Program-made: the position numbers and the translations under genes
The notes under the pieces: generated by a model
Told to the model about the DNA's origin: nothing
Databases searched by the model: none
The model's input: the letters and a program-made list of their open reading frames with translations, nothing else
NCBI RefSeq assembly: GCF_900103285.1
Contig: NZ_FNGS01000005.1
Coordinates: 182,579 to 246,578 of the forward strand
Length of the DNA: 64,000 nucleotides
DNA from: Siphonobacter aquaeclarae
GTDB lineage: Bacteria > Bacteroidota > Bacteroidia > Cytophagales > Spirosomataceae
Reading direction: 5' to 3'
Shown here: positions 54,695 through 63,639 of the stretch, piece after piece
Layout of the letters: every line of letters starts with the position of its first letter
Numbering within the stretch: the first letter of the stretch is position 1

Positions 54695-55441
54695 ATGCAA
54701 CGAACCGCATTGATTACGGGCGCTACATCCGGCATCGGTCAGGCAACAGCGAAGGCCTTTGCCGACCTGGGTTACCGGCTCATTCTTCACGGACGGCGTC
54801 AGGAACGCCTCGATGAATTGAAAGAAAGCCTGCCCGTAGAGGTTTATACGATGAATTTTGACGTTCGGTACCGGGAAGATGTGGAAGAAGCTTTTTCCCG
54901 TCTCCCGGCTGAATGGCAGGACATTGACATTCTTCTCAACAATGCCGGTAATGCGCACGGCCTCGGTCCGGTACAGGACAACGACCCGGACGACTGGGAT
55001 GCGATGATAGACGGTAATGTAAAGGGTATTCTGTACGTCTCGAAGGCCGTAATGCCTGGTATGATTGCGCGGCGGAGCGGACACATTCTGAACCTGAGTT
55101 CCGTTGCCGGTAAGCAGACTTACCCGAACGGAACCGTTTATTGTGCATCCAAGGCAGCCGTGGAAAGTATCAGCGAAGGCATGCGCCTCGATCTCAATCC
55201 CTATGGTATCAAGGTTACGAACATAGCACCGGGAGCGGTGGAGACGGAGTTTTCGCTCGTTCGCTTCAAAGGGGACGACAAACGCGCGGCGTCTGTTTAT
55301 CAGGGTTTTACGCCTCTTTCTGCACAGGACATCGCCGAAACAATTGCCTTCATTGTCACCCGGCCGGCGCATATGGTGATCGCCGATATTCTCCTTTTCC
55401 CGACGGCACAGGCATCGGCGATGCTGCTGAAGCGGGAGTAG
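54695..55441 (+). CDS. ydfG: NADP-dependent short-chain dehydrogenase, YdfG-like (serine/3-hydroxy acid dehydrogenase)
   Basis: 248 residues, the YdfG length. Rossmann motif ITGATSGIGQATA, LHGRRQERLDEL (NADP-binding Arg), NNAGNAHGLGPVQ, GNVKGILYVSKAVMPGM, catalytic Ser and Tyr-Lys in LNLSSVAGKQTYPN and TVYCASKAAV. NIAPGAVETEFSLVRFKGD and the end PTAQASAMLLKRE are also typical of this group, which oxidises L-allo-threonine, L-serine and related 3-hydroxy acids. The exact substrate in this organism is inferred. Monocistronic, convergent with a T9SS gene. Confidence 0.9.
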   Translation: MQRTALITGATSGIGQATAKAFADLGYRLILHGRRQERLDELKESLPVEVYTMNFDVRYREDVEEAFSRLPAEWQDIDILLNNAGNAHGLGPVQDNDPDDWDAMIDGNVKGILYVSKAVMPGMIARRSGHILNLSSVAGKQTYPNGTVYCASKAAVESISEGMRLDLNPYGIKVTNIAPGAVETEFSLVRFKGDDKRAASVYQGFTPLSAQDIAETIAFIVTRPAHMVIADILLFPTAQASAMLLKRE

Positions 55442-55472
55442 GGAGGAGTGGTTTTCCGTTAATTGAAACAAC

Positions 55473-55524
55473 GACGCCCTGCCGGTCAGGTTTGATATTC
55501 ACCAAACCCGACCGGCGGGGCGTC
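55473..55524. terminator. Bidirectional hairpin between convergent genes
   Basis: 55473-55494 (GACGCCCTGCCGGTCAGG...) pairs with 55503-55524 over 22 bp, with one G-T pair and one mismatch; loop ATATTCAC. It is followed on + by TTC only, so the T-run is weak. Confidence 0.65.
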
Positions 55525-55552
55525 TTCATTGCTGATTTCCCGGAAGGAGCGA

Positions 55553-56953
55553 TTAGTTCTTAACCACTTTGTGGGAGAAACTACCGATCTGTATCACGAA
55601 GACCTGCTGGCCAGGCCAGGAAGAAGTATCCAGGACGATCCGGTCCGGCAGGATTTTAGCCGCACCTGAGGGGATTTCTTTCCCTGTTGCATCAAAAACC
55701 CGGATCGCATCACCGGGATTTGTTTTCCGGAAAACAGTCAGGCGGGTGCCTTGGCCGACCGGATTCGGATATACCAGCGTTTTGTCAGCGGATTCGTTTC
55801 GAGTCTTTTCCGAATTAAAGACTGCCTGCATAAAATTGGGAAGCCCGAAAACAGGCGCCTGTGCGCGGCCGGGCAGGCGTAACCAAACGGGTGCCGGGTC
55901 GGAGCCGTTAGGCGACGTCAATACTGCGAGGCTGTAGGAGCCATTTGGCTGGTTTCGTCCGAAAGATGAATAGAGTTTCCCGTCAATGCCTAATTGCAGG
56001 GCTCCGGCAGGGGTTAATTTCGTCTTTCCCGAGCCGTTGTCTTCTTCGATGACCAGGACTGTTTTCCGACCGGTTTTCAGGTCAAAAACCCAGGCATCCT
56101 GGCTTGGATAAAGACCGGTCAGGTAGACTTTGCTATTATCCGGAGAGAAGGAGACGCCATATTGTCCTGCGTAGTTCCCAAGGCTGCAAACGTTCGAAAT
56201 ATCGCCTTTCCCTGCATCAAAATCGAAGAGCTCAAACGGTCTCTGTACACCATAAACAGCCGCCGCCAGCATCTTTCCATTCGGTGAAGCTTTGAGATAA
56301 CCCATGGATTCCGAATCGGCTACCGGCCCGCTCTGATGAACGCTGCCGATGGCGATGCGTTTGCTTTCGGTGATTCCTTCGGAGGTCAAGAGATAAACAA
56401 GAAAAACATCGCTATTCCAGGCGTGGGAGATGATCCAATAGTCGTGACCGTTGGCGTGAGGTACCGCGGTAAGTTTTTCGGTTGTCTGCCGTTCGAGCAG
56501 CTGGTTTTTTTCGGTGACATCGCCGAGTCCGTTTCGCAGGTTTATGTCGACGAGAGAGGAATAAAGCCCACCGTCCGGACCGTCATCATAGGCTTTGACC
56601 GAGAACAGAAAGTACTGACCGTCGTGCCCCGGAAAAGGCACGATTAACGCAGACTGAGTAGAGGTATGGCTGCCTTTTAACCGTTCGCCGTTTGGCATCA
56701 GCTGGTGGCCGGAATCCCAGACGTTCTGGCCGTCGGAATAGAAAAGCAGGCGTCCCGAAACAGCATCGGAAACAACGGCACTTCCTTCCAGTTGCCGCAA
56801 ACGGCTGCCCGGAAGAGCGGTCGTTTTTCCCGGGCCGAATGCCAGAAAGGAATAATTCCCGCAGATCCAGTGATCGGTTTCGTGCTGGGCGAAAGAATGC
56901 TTCGCCGAGGTGAGTAACAGCACGAACGGAAGGAGTAACGGAAGGGGTTTCAT
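55553..56953 (-). CDS. T9SS-exported beta-propeller-like protein
   Basis: About 466 residues from ATG 56953. Signal MKPLPLLLPFVLLLTSAKHS. The mature part is built of propeller-like blades with LEGSAVVSDAVSGRLLFYSD, GQYFLFSV, GYLKASPNGKMLAAAVY and GVSFSPDNSKVYLTGL. The end has a T9SS type A sorting domain with VYPNPVGQGTRLTVFRK, an inner GDAIRVFDATGKE block and the closing GSFSHKVVKN. It should be exported and attached to the surface or released. The gene follows the beta-helix protein gene after about 45 bp on the same strand, so the two are probably one operon. Confidence 0.88.
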   Translation of the reverse strand: MKPLPLLLPFVLLLTSAKHSFAQHETDHWICGNYSFLAFGPGKTTALPGSRLRQLEGSAVVSDAVSGRLLFYSDGQNVWDSGHQLMPNGERLKGSHTSTQSALIVPFPGHDGQYFLFSVKAYDDGPDGGLYSSLVDINLRNGLGDVTEKNQLLERQTTEKLTAVPHANGHDYWIISHAWNSDVFLVYLLTSEGITESKRIAIGSVHQSGPVADSESMGYLKASPNGKMLAAAVYGVQRPFELFDFDAGKGDISNVCSLGNYAGQYGVSFSPDNSKVYLTGLYPSQDAWVFDLKTGRKTVLVIEEDNGSGKTKLTPAGALQLGIDGKLYSSFGRNQPNGSYSLAVLTSPNGSDPAPVWLRLPGRAQAPVFGLPNFMQAVFNSEKTRNESADKTLVYPNPVGQGTRLTVFRKTNPGDAIRVFDATGKEIPSGAAKILPDRIVLDTSSWPGQQVFVIQIGSFSHKVVKN

Positions 56954-56998
56954 TTTCGATACGGTTGGCTGAAAATAGCTTCGCTGTCTCATAACAGA

Positions 56999-59110
56999 TT
57001 AGAATAACGGTCTGATTTTCACCTGAACAGGAATGGTACGGTCTGTCGCGCCGTCGCCAACAATTCTCATCTGAAAAGCGGAGTGCCCTCCGGTGGGGGC
57101 CAGTTGCCATTGGAACTGAACGGTTCGTCCGTTCGTCGCGTGAGCGTGCATAGCCAGTGGCAACGAAATGACGGCGGAACTGTTCGTATTACCGGCTACC
57201 GGAAGCACGCCCGAACAAACCGCATTGTACAGACCGCCACCGGCTGTATTCGTGGTAAAAGAGAGCTGAATGAGATAGGAATTGGCTGTTTCGGGAAGCG
57301 TCGTTCCAGTCGAAAAAACGGTTCCCCAATTGGTATCACTATAGGTAATATTCTGGGTAAAGGAATTTGTACCGGTTAACCGCGTCCGGGTGTTGTTGTC
57401 GGTGAAATAAAGGCCGGTTCCATCGTATTCGAGCCGGCCGTTTTCCGGCGTGTAGGTAAGCGGAACAGATCTCAATTTAACCGTTGCCTGCTGCAGGTCT
57501 GTGCTTTGATAGATGGAGCTTGTAGTGCCATTTCGCTGGTAATTGCCGGCAAAAGCTCCTGAAGGAGTGACAATCGTTTTGACACCGGGGTACCGGATCT
57601 GCATGCCGGATACAATAAGCCGTGTCGGATCGGCAGTGTTAATCGCGTAAGCGGATGTAGCCGAGCTACCATCGATCACAAATGTATTGTTGGTGACATT
57701 GAACGAGCCGATAGAGCCTTCCTGCAAAATAGCGGCCTGGCCCGTTTCCGGAGTAGTGGGCGCATTCGTACTCCAGCCCCGGATAATGCAGTTGTCGATG
57801 GTAACGTCACCGTTTCCGTCGCCGAGGTAAATGGCATTGCGGTTGGTCCCGTTCAGAATACAGTTTGTAATGACCAGGCTTTCCGAGTTGGTTGCCCGTA
57901 TCCATTGGTCTGTATAACGGGTTGCGGTGGCGCCGCCGCCGTTGCCAAGAAAGGTAGCATTGCTGATTGTCACCCGGTCGGTATTATTCATCCAGATACC
58001 ACCAGCTATTTTGTTGCTAAAGTTCAGGCTATCGGGATTGTACGGGCCGCCGCCAGTCTGCGCCGTTCCTACATGCAGATTAACAATTTCCTGATCATTT
58101 ATCCGGTCGGCGCTGCTGCTGCCTTCTATCCGGAATACCGGAATGGGCGTCGCGCTGACCGGATTATCAGCGTAAATATTGGAGAAATGGTTGTTCCCGA
58201 TCCTGCGACTTAAGTCTGATGAAGTCAACTTGTCAATAATCGAAAAAAGCTCTTCGTTAAATTTTACCTGAATCGCACATTCGGTGCCCTGAAAGGCATT
58301 CAGGTTTGAAATGCGGTTGCCTCCGCAACCAATCCATAACGGTACTGTACCGTTTTGAAACGAGCCGCCGCTGACTTCGGAATCGGCGAACACGAAAAGA
58401 CCTACTTTTTTGTTGGCAAAGAATCGGCAGTTTGAAATCGTCGCGGCAGATTGATAGACAAGCGCTCCGTATTCTTTGGTGCGGATAACACAGCACTCCA
58501 TCAGGCGGAAAAACATCCCGTAACCGTCGTTAATGCCAATCTTCGCCTTGTAGTTGCCGTCGATCGTCATGTTTTTGACGGTTACACCTTTCCCCCAAAC
58601 TTCAAAGATGGACGACATCCCGTCGGTAATAGCTCGGATCGTTGTTCCAACAGTGGTATCGGCAAGAGGCGCAGGAGTAAAGGTGTCACCTTCTCCGCTG
58701 TAGACCACGGCGCCATTATTCGTCCCCATGTAGATTCTGTCGCCAGCCAGGTAAACTCCCCGGTCAAAATGAACGGATTTAAGCGAATTGATGGCACGTT
58801 GTATCGCCGGCGCATCGTCAATGGCGTCGTTTGGTATAGCACCAAACCACCTGACTTCTACTGGACCATCGTACTGACGGACATAATCGAAGCCGGATGG
58901 GCCTTTGTACACGGTGGCTTCATCGTAAATCCTGGCCGGAGTTGTAACCGGTGTTTTTTTCCACGGCGACCCATCGTAAATCACCACGTTGTCTGTCAGG
59001 GAAGTAAACAGCGTCGGCGAGCTGATCTCGTTTACCGGCGTAGCTGTCTGACCCTGGGAAACCAGGCAGCTGAGTAACAATAGAAAGGAGAGGAGAATTG
59101 ATTTTGTCAT
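56999..59110 (-). CDS. Secreted right-handed beta-helix protein (pectate-lyase-3-like)
   Basis: 703 residues. Signal MTKSILLSFLLLLSCLVSQG. An N-terminal region ending VRWFGAIPNDAIDDAPAIQR, then AINSLKSVHFDRGVYLA, is the typical entry to a pectate_lyase_3/GH55-like beta-helix. It is followed by long helical repeats such as VTISNATFLGNGGG, LVITNCILNGTNRNAIYL and VTIDNCIIRGWS. The C-terminal third has a separate beta domain (ENGRLEYDGTGLYFTDNNTR) reminiscent of phage tail-fibre and tailspike proteins. No catalytic residues can be assigned. It could be a polysaccharide lyase/hydrolase or a binding protein. It has no T9SS domain of its own but is paired with one that does. Confidence 0.85.
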   Translation of the reverse strand: MTKSILLSFLLLLSCLVSQGQTATPVNEISSPTLFTSLTDNVVIYDGSPWKKTPVTTPARIYDEATVYKGPSGFDYVRQYDGPVEVRWFGAIPNDAIDDAPAIQRAINSLKSVHFDRGVYLAGDRIYMGTNNGAVVYSGEGDTFTPAPLADTTVGTTIRAITDGMSSIFEVWGKGVTVKNMTIDGNYKAKIGINDGYGMFFRLMECCVIRTKEYGALVYQSAATISNCRFFANKKVGLFVFADSEVSGGSFQNGTVPLWIGCGGNRISNLNAFQGTECAIQVKFNEELFSIIDKLTSSDLSRRIGNNHFSNIYADNPVSATPIPVFRIEGSSSADRINDQEIVNLHVGTAQTGGGPYNPDSLNFSNKIAGGIWMNNTDRVTISNATFLGNGGGATATRYTDQWIRATNSESLVITNCILNGTNRNAIYLGDGNGDVTIDNCIIRGWSTNAPTTPETGQAAILQEGSIGSFNVTNNTFVIDGSSATSAYAINTADPTRLIVSGMQIRYPGVKTIVTPSGAFAGNYQRNGTTSSIYQSTDLQQATVKLRSVPLTYTPENGRLEYDGTGLYFTDNNTRTRLTGTNSFTQNITYSDTNWGTVFSTGTTLPETANSYLIQLSFTTNTAGGGLYNAVCSGVLPVAGNTNSSAVISLPLAMHAHATNGRTVQFQWQLAPTGGHSAFQMRIVGDGATDRTIPVQVKIRPLF

Positions 59111-59283
59111 GCGAATTGGAGGGTTTATGGTTTAACAAAAGCTAAATAAGTGATTTGAAACCATTATTAGGCTATGGCCGAATACTTTATATACTTAATC
59201 GCTGGTAAGTATAATTTTGCGTTCAAACCCGGAAACCGCAATGGCAGAAAACGGCCTTTCCCTTTCGCCATGCAACAAAAAAA

Positions 59284-59334
59284 GCCGGTGGGTTGGCCCT
59301 ACGCAGCAAAGGCTACGCTGACCAACCCACCGGC
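59284..59334 (-). terminator. Terminator of the DUF421 gene
   Basis: GCCGGTGGGTTGG (59284-59296) pairs with CCAACCCACCGGC (59322-59334); the loop holds a second small hairpin. On the minus strand the stem is followed by TTTTTTTGTTG. Confidence 0.85.
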
Positions 59335-59378
59335 AACGAACAGAAAATCCTGGCGCGGATCACACCCTATCCAAAACC

Positions 59379-59888
59379 TCAGCTATCACTCTTCAACACC
59401 CTGTGCACTTTCCGCTTCTTCGTTGTTTTCTTGTGAAAATCATTTGACATGACACTGATGTTACCGTCGACTTCCAATACGGCCAGGTCTACGTCGCTGA
59501 TATGCTCTACACCGTGCTCGCGAACTGCCGCCAACAGCTCTTCTTCGCTGATCTGCGCTATGGATAGTCCCTTTTGCTTGACTCTTCCCTTGTAGACCAG
59601 CATCACCGGCTCTCCCTGCAGGAGCCTGTTGATTTTTTCGTTCCGCAGCAATACGTATTTCAGTACATAATTGGTCAGAAACAGTGCAACCGCCGCCATC
59701 AGTCCGCCAGCCAGACTGGTATCCGGCCCAACCATCGCGTTTTGAACCGAGTTGGAAATCAAGAGGATAAAGACGAGGTCTACCACCGAAAGCTGTGCGA
59801 GCTCCTTCTTGCCAAAGAGGCGGATCGCCAGAACGATAAACAGGTATACGGCGACGGAGCGCCCGGTGATGGTCAGTAGGTCTTGCAT
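59379..59888 (-). CDS. DUF421 (YetF/YcaP-like) membrane protein
   Basis: 169 residues. Three N-terminal hydrophobic segments: SVAVYLFIVLAIRLFG, VVDLVFILLISNSVQNAMVG and MAAVALFLTNYVLKYVLL. They are followed by the soluble DUF421 domain with LLQGEPVMLVYKGRVKQKGL, ISEEELLAAVREHGVEHISD and LAVLEVDGNISVM. The GKKELAQLS motif after the first helix is characteristic. Members are often linked to envelope stress or sporulation in other phyla; the function here is unknown. Its terminator is at 59284-59334. Confidence 0.92.
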   Translation of the reverse strand: MQDLLTITGRSVAVYLFIVLAIRLFGKKELAQLSVVDLVFILLISNSVQNAMVGPDTSLAGGLMAAVALFLTNYVLKYVLLRNEKINRLLQGEPVMLVYKGRVKQKGLSIAQISEEELLAAVREHGVEHISDVDLAVLEVDGNISVMSNDFHKKTTKKRKVHRVLKSDS

Positions 59889-59924
59889 GAAAACAGCGAT
59901 TCAGGAATGGTAAAGTACAAAAAA

Positions 59925-59949
59925 AGACGCGTCGGGATACGACGCGTCT
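59925..59949 (-). terminator. Terminator of the PhoD-like gene
   Basis: AGACGCGTCG (59925-59934) pairs with CGACGCGTCT (59940-59949). On the minus strand a run of seven T follows. Confidence 0.88.
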
Positions 59950-59968
59950 TGCTTCCGAATGTCAAGTC

Positions 59969-61282
59969 TCACTTGAGCGACGCAGCTTTGATTTCCCGCG
60001 TCCACTTGAGTTCACCCCGCGCATTGTAGGTTTGTACCTTCAATACCCGATCGTTCTTGGGACCGGAGAGCGACATAATGGCGAAATTCCGCTCGTTCAG
60101 TACCGTCTCCTTGTCGAGGGTAGAAAGAACCGTTTCCTCTTTCGTTAACCGGGCTGGACCCGATGTAAACGGAGATATGGTAAAATCATACAACGGATAG
60201 GCGTTGAACCGCTCCAGCTTGTGGACAGCGGTATGGTGCCGATCTCCCGAAAGGAATACAACTCCCGGAATCTTCTGCGCCGTAATCCGCTCCAGCAACT
60301 GCGCGCGTTCTTCCCCATAAACCGCGTAATTCTCCCATTGGGCCGCAGGGTTAATGACCTGTCCGCCGCAAACGACAAACTTGAACGTTGCCTGGCTGAA
60401 TTTCAGGGCGTCAATGAGCCAGTCGAGTTGCTTCTGACCGAGGTAGTCTTTGCCGGGAGCGTCGAGTTCGTTGGGAGCCCGCCACCAGCGGTCGTCCAGC
60501 AGGAAAAACTGGCAGTCGCCCCATTGGAACGTACCGTTAACGCCTTCTTTTTCAAAGGCATAGTTCGGGTTTCCCCAGAAAAGCTTGAAGATATCGAGGG
60601 CATCGCGCTTCATCCAGTAGGAGCGGTCTGCGTCGTTTGGGCCGTAGTCGTGGTCGTCCCACGTCGCGTAGTTGTGCGTGTGCGCGAGTAGCGATTGAAT
60701 CTGCGGAAACGAGCGCCCGTGGGTCATCCGGCGAAGCATACCGGTCCGGGTGCCAAAGTCCACTTCCCGGTAGTAGTTGTTATCCCCGCCCCATACCATG
60801 AAGTCGGGCCGGAGGCTGTCGATTTTCGTGAAAATCTCGTATTGCTGCCCGTAAGGCGCACCGGGACGATCATACTCCGGCTCTCCGAAATACGCGCAGG
60901 AGCCAAAGGCAAAGGTAAAGGCCGGCGGGTCTGTCCGGAATTGCCAGAGCGTCTGCGTCTGAAACTGAAGGGGATAGGGGCGGGCTACTTTCTTGCCGTC
61001 CACCCAGATTTCGTATTCGTACTTCTTTCCGGGAAGAACCTGATCTGCATACATCCGGGCGATGTAAGCCGTTGATTTTTCAGTACTTACCTCATCGGTT
61101 GAACGTTTATTCGATGGGCTTCCTGTTTCCCAGTAAACAATTTTGACCTTCGCGGCCTTCTGGGTCTGCGCCCAAAGCATGACTTCCATGTAATCGGAAT
61201 ACCCGAGCATCGGCCCGCTCTGCAATTGGGCCTGCACCGATGAATACGCCAGTAAAGACAGGAAGAATAACCATTTCCTCAT
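59969..61282 (-). CDS. PhoD-like alkaline phosphatase/phosphodiesterase
   Basis: 437 residues. Signal MRKWLFFLSLLAYSSVQAQ. An N-terminal Ig-like domain (SGPMLGYSDYMEVMLWAQTQ) precedes the PhoD catalytic domain with FAFGSCAYF, MVWGGDNNYYREVDFGTRTG, ATWDDHDYGPNDADRS, DCQFFLLDDRWWRAP and VVFLSGDRHHTAVHKLER. These carry the metal ligands (Asp, His pairs). PhoD enzymes are secreted Fe/Ca phosphatases or phosphodiesterases that free phosphate. The gene is monocistronic; its promoter is in 61283-61370. Confidence 0.92.
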   Translation of the reverse strand: MRKWLFFLSLLAYSSVQAQLQSGPMLGYSDYMEVMLWAQTQKAAKVKIVYWETGSPSNKRSTDEVSTEKSTAYIARMYADQVLPGKKYEYEIWVDGKKVARPYPLQFQTQTLWQFRTDPPAFTFAFGSCAYFGEPEYDRPGAPYGQQYEIFTKIDSLRPDFMVWGGDNNYYREVDFGTRTGMLRRMTHGRSFPQIQSLLAHTHNYATWDDHDYGPNDADRSYWMKRDALDIFKLFWGNPNYAFEKEGVNGTFQWGDCQFFLLDDRWWRAPNELDAPGKDYLGQKQLDWLIDALKFSQATFKFVVCGGQVINPAAQWENYAVYGEERAQLLERITAQKIPGVVFLSGDRHHTAVHKLERFNAYPLYDFTISPFTSGPARLTKEETVLSTLDKETVLNERNFAIMSLSGPKNDRVLKVQTYNARGELKWTREIKAASLK

Positions 61283-61375
61283 AGCTCGTTGATTAAGGAT
61301 TCTTTAAATCACGCGGATGCGCTTGCGGGGGATAAAATTAGTCGGAATCTTTAGTAAAGGCACGGTGGCGATGAG

Positions 61376-61478
61376 CTTTAGGCTATAAGCTTTATGCCGT
61401 AAGCGTTAAGCCTAGGAAATGCGGCCGGGTAAAGCGCCGCGACCATCGCCTAAAGCCTACAGCGTATCACCTAAAGCC
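61376..61478. repeat. Heptad-period repeat array
   Basis: From 61378: GCTTTAG, GCTATAA, GCTTTAT, GCCGTAA, GCGTTAA, GCCTAGG; and from 61448: GCCTAAA, GCCTACA, GCGTATC, ACCTAAA, GCC. The unit is close to GCYNTAR (or its complement), the same unit as at 6897-6970. It lies in the gap between the PhoD-like gene and the next gene on the same strand, next to a terminator. Confidence 0.65.
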
Positions 61479-61485
61479 AAAAAAA

Positions 61486-61509
61486 TCCGGAGCCCAACCA
61501 GGCTCCGGA
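61486..61509 (-). terminator. Terminator of the secreted-protein gene
   Basis: TCCGGAGCC (61486-61494) pairs with GGCTCCGGA (61501-61509), loop CAACCA. On the minus strand a run of seven T follows, then the heptad array. Confidence 0.88.
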
Positions 61510-61538
61510 CGAAGGCAAACCGCTGAAAAGGTGGGATG

Positions 61539-62183
61539 TTATTTTTTCTCCGTCCAGGTGACTTTGAACTTGCCGTCGGTGAGGACGATTTCGTCTTTTT
61601 CGTCTGTTTTGCGGCAGTTGTCGTGATCGTGGGGATCGGCTTTGACGAGCATACCACCGCCTGCCGAGGTGATGGCCTTGTCTTCCATGTTGCTGAACAA
61701 ACCGGAACCGCTGATGGCCGCCATCATGCGTTTTTTGTAGTAGATGCCCTGAAGTTTTGCTTCAAAGGTACCCTCAATCGAATTCGGGGTAACGGCGGTA
61801 ATCGTCAGCGTTCCCTCTCCGGAAACACCGTCGTGAAAGGCGCCACCCATTCCTTTGGTTTCTTCGGTATAATCAATCAGGGGAAAAACGCCGACGCCGT
61901 TGGCTTTCTTCACCGCGTCGTCAATGGATTTTTCGGTGACGATCGGGTAGGTGCCGGGTTTGAGCTGGTCGACGGTATAATAAATACGTATCCAGGTCTG
62001 AACATCGGGCTTAACCGCCATCCCGGCCAGAGCTACATACTGCACGCGTCCGGCAGGAAAGCGCAAACGCGTGGCCTTGGCCGACCACTCCTTGCCGTTT
62101 ACCTTCACCGACACGGTATTGTCGGGAGCGGTCTGCGCAAAAGCGGAGGCGGAAAGGCACAGAAACAACAAAATCTTTTTCAT
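61539..62183 (-). CDS. Uncharacterised secreted protein
   Basis: About 214 residues from ATG 62183, where the signal MKKILLFLCLSASAFAQ begins; the frame is open to 62411 but that part reads as leader. The mature protein is a beta-rich single domain: VSVKVNGKEWSAKATRLRFP, WIRIYYTVDQLKPGTYPI, GEGTLTITAVTPNSIEGTFE and KLQGIYYKKR. The tail is DGKFKVTWTEKK. The pattern VNGKxW...T...GTYP...G..TIT...I.GTF is shared by DUF6252-like Bacteroidota proteins, which I cannot confirm. It is divergent from lysA. Confidence 0.8.
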   Translation of the reverse strand: MKKILLFLCLSASAFAQTAPDNTVSVKVNGKEWSAKATRLRFPAGRVQYVALAGMAVKPDVQTWIRIYYTVDQLKPGTYPIVTEKSIDDAVKKANGVGVFPLIDYTEETKGMGGAFHDGVSGEGTLTITAVTPNSIEGTFEAKLQGIYYKKRMMAAISGSGLFSNMEDKAITSAGGGMLVKADPHDHDNCRKTDEKDEIVLTDGKFKVTWTEKK

Positions 62184-62403
62184 GGAATAAAAGGGTGAAA
62201 GTTGAACGGGCGACGTGGAAAGTCTTATCAAAGGAGGCTTTGCATATCCGGCACAAAAATGCAGAATCCTTTCGTGAATAGGCAGGAGGGGATACCCGCC
62301 AGTTAGCGAACGGGCAGAATGGCTTTCTGAACGGTCGGTTTGGTCGTTTGGGTTGTCAAATCGCAGACTTTGGGCCAAATTGCAGCTTTTTACGTCATCT
62401 CCC

Positions 62404-63639
62404 ATGCACATTCACGAAGGCTCCTATTACATCCGGAATCAGAAAGTCACCGACCTCGCCGAGGCATTCGGCACCCCGCTGTATGTTTACGACGGGGAAA
62501 AGATCATCGAGCAGGTTAAACGGTTACATGAGGCATTTAAAGGTATTGATCTGAAAATCAAGTATGCCTGTAAAGCGCTTACCTCGCTTTCGATCCTGAA
62601 ACTGATGCATAGTCAGGGAGTGGAGCTGGATGTGGTATCGCCGCAGGAGTTGCAGATCGGGCTCATGGCCGGATTCGGCGGAAGCCAGATCAACTTCACG
62701 CCGAGCGGCGTAGATTTCAGCGAAATTGAGTATGCGGTTTCCCAGGGAGCCTTCGTCAACCTCGATAACCTCGACGTGCTCGAAAAATTTGGTCGCCTCT
62801 ACGGAGGTACCCAGCCCTGTATGATCCGGATCAAACCAAACGTTGCAGCGGGCGGTAATGCCAAGATCATGACGGCGCATGAAGGGTCCAAATTCGGTAT
62901 CGACATCCGCCAGAAGGATGAAATCCTGGCGATTGTTCAACGATATAATTTGAAGGTTGTCGGCCTGCACCAGCATACCGGCTCCGATATCAAGGATGCT
63001 TCTGCGTTTATCGAAGCGGCGTCCCGGATTTTTGAATTTGCCTATGATTTTCCTGATCTTCAGTGTATTGACCTGGGCGGTGGCTTCAAGGTTGCCTACA
63101 AGGAAGGAGACTACAGTACCGATATGGAAGCCTTCGGCGCCGAGCTTTCCGGTTTTTTCCGGGAATTCTGTGCAAAGTATGGCCGCGAGCTGCAGCTCTG
63201 GTTTGAGCCGGGTAAATACCTCGTCAGTGAGTGCGGCTACCTCCTCGTTACGGCTAATGTAGTGAAGCAGGCGCCGGGTCGCCGGTTTGTTGGCGTCAAT
63301 TCCGGCCTCAATCACCTCATCCGCCCGATGATGTACGACGCCTACCACCATATACTCAATGCCTCCAACCCGGACGATGCTGAGAAGGAAGTATACGACG
63401 TAGTAGGATATATCTGCGAAACCGACAACTTCGCCCTCGGCCGGGAGCTCAATAAGGTATCCGCCGGAGACATACTCGTGTTACTGAACGCCGGCGCCTA
63501 CGGTTTTTCGATGAGCAGTAACTATAACAGCCGCCTCCGGCCAGCCGAAGTACTGATTCTGAACGGCGAAGCGCGCCTCATCCGCGAGCGCGAAACGCTC
63601 AGCGATATCCTCCGGAACCAGATTCTGATCGAATTATGA
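62404..63639 (+). CDS. lysA: Diaminopimelate decarboxylase
   Basis: About 411 residues from ATG 62404 (MHIHEGSYYIRNQ). PLP-binding Lys57 in KIKYACKALTS, HTGSDIKDAS, DLGGGFKVAY (phosphate-binding), FEPGKYLVSECGYLLV and the substrate-side Cys in VGYICETDNFALGR. This is the normal length and order of LysA, the last step of lysine biosynthesis (meso-diaminopimelate to lysine plus CO2). An ATG upstream at 62353 is in frame but less likely. Its stop codon overlaps the start of the next gene by 4 bp (ATGA). Confidence 0.96.
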   Translation: MHIHEGSYYIRNQKVTDLAEAFGTPLYVYDGEKIIEQVKRLHEAFKGIDLKIKYACKALTSLSILKLMHSQGVELDVVSPQELQIGLMAGFGGSQINFTPSGVDFSEIEYAVSQGAFVNLDNLDVLEKFGRLYGGTQPCMIRIKPNVAAGGNAKIMTAHEGSKFGIDIRQKDEILAIVQRYNLKVVGLHQHTGSDIKDASAFIEAASRIFEFAYDFPDLQCIDLGGGFKVAYKEGDYSTDMEAFGAELSGFFREFCAKYGRELQLWFEPGKYLVSECGYLLVTANVVKQAPGRRFVGVNSGLNHLIRPMMYDAYHHILNASNPDDAEKEVYDVVGYICETDNFALGRELNKVSAGDILVLLNAGAYGFSMSSNYNSRLRPAEVLILNGEARLIRERETLSDILRNQILIEL

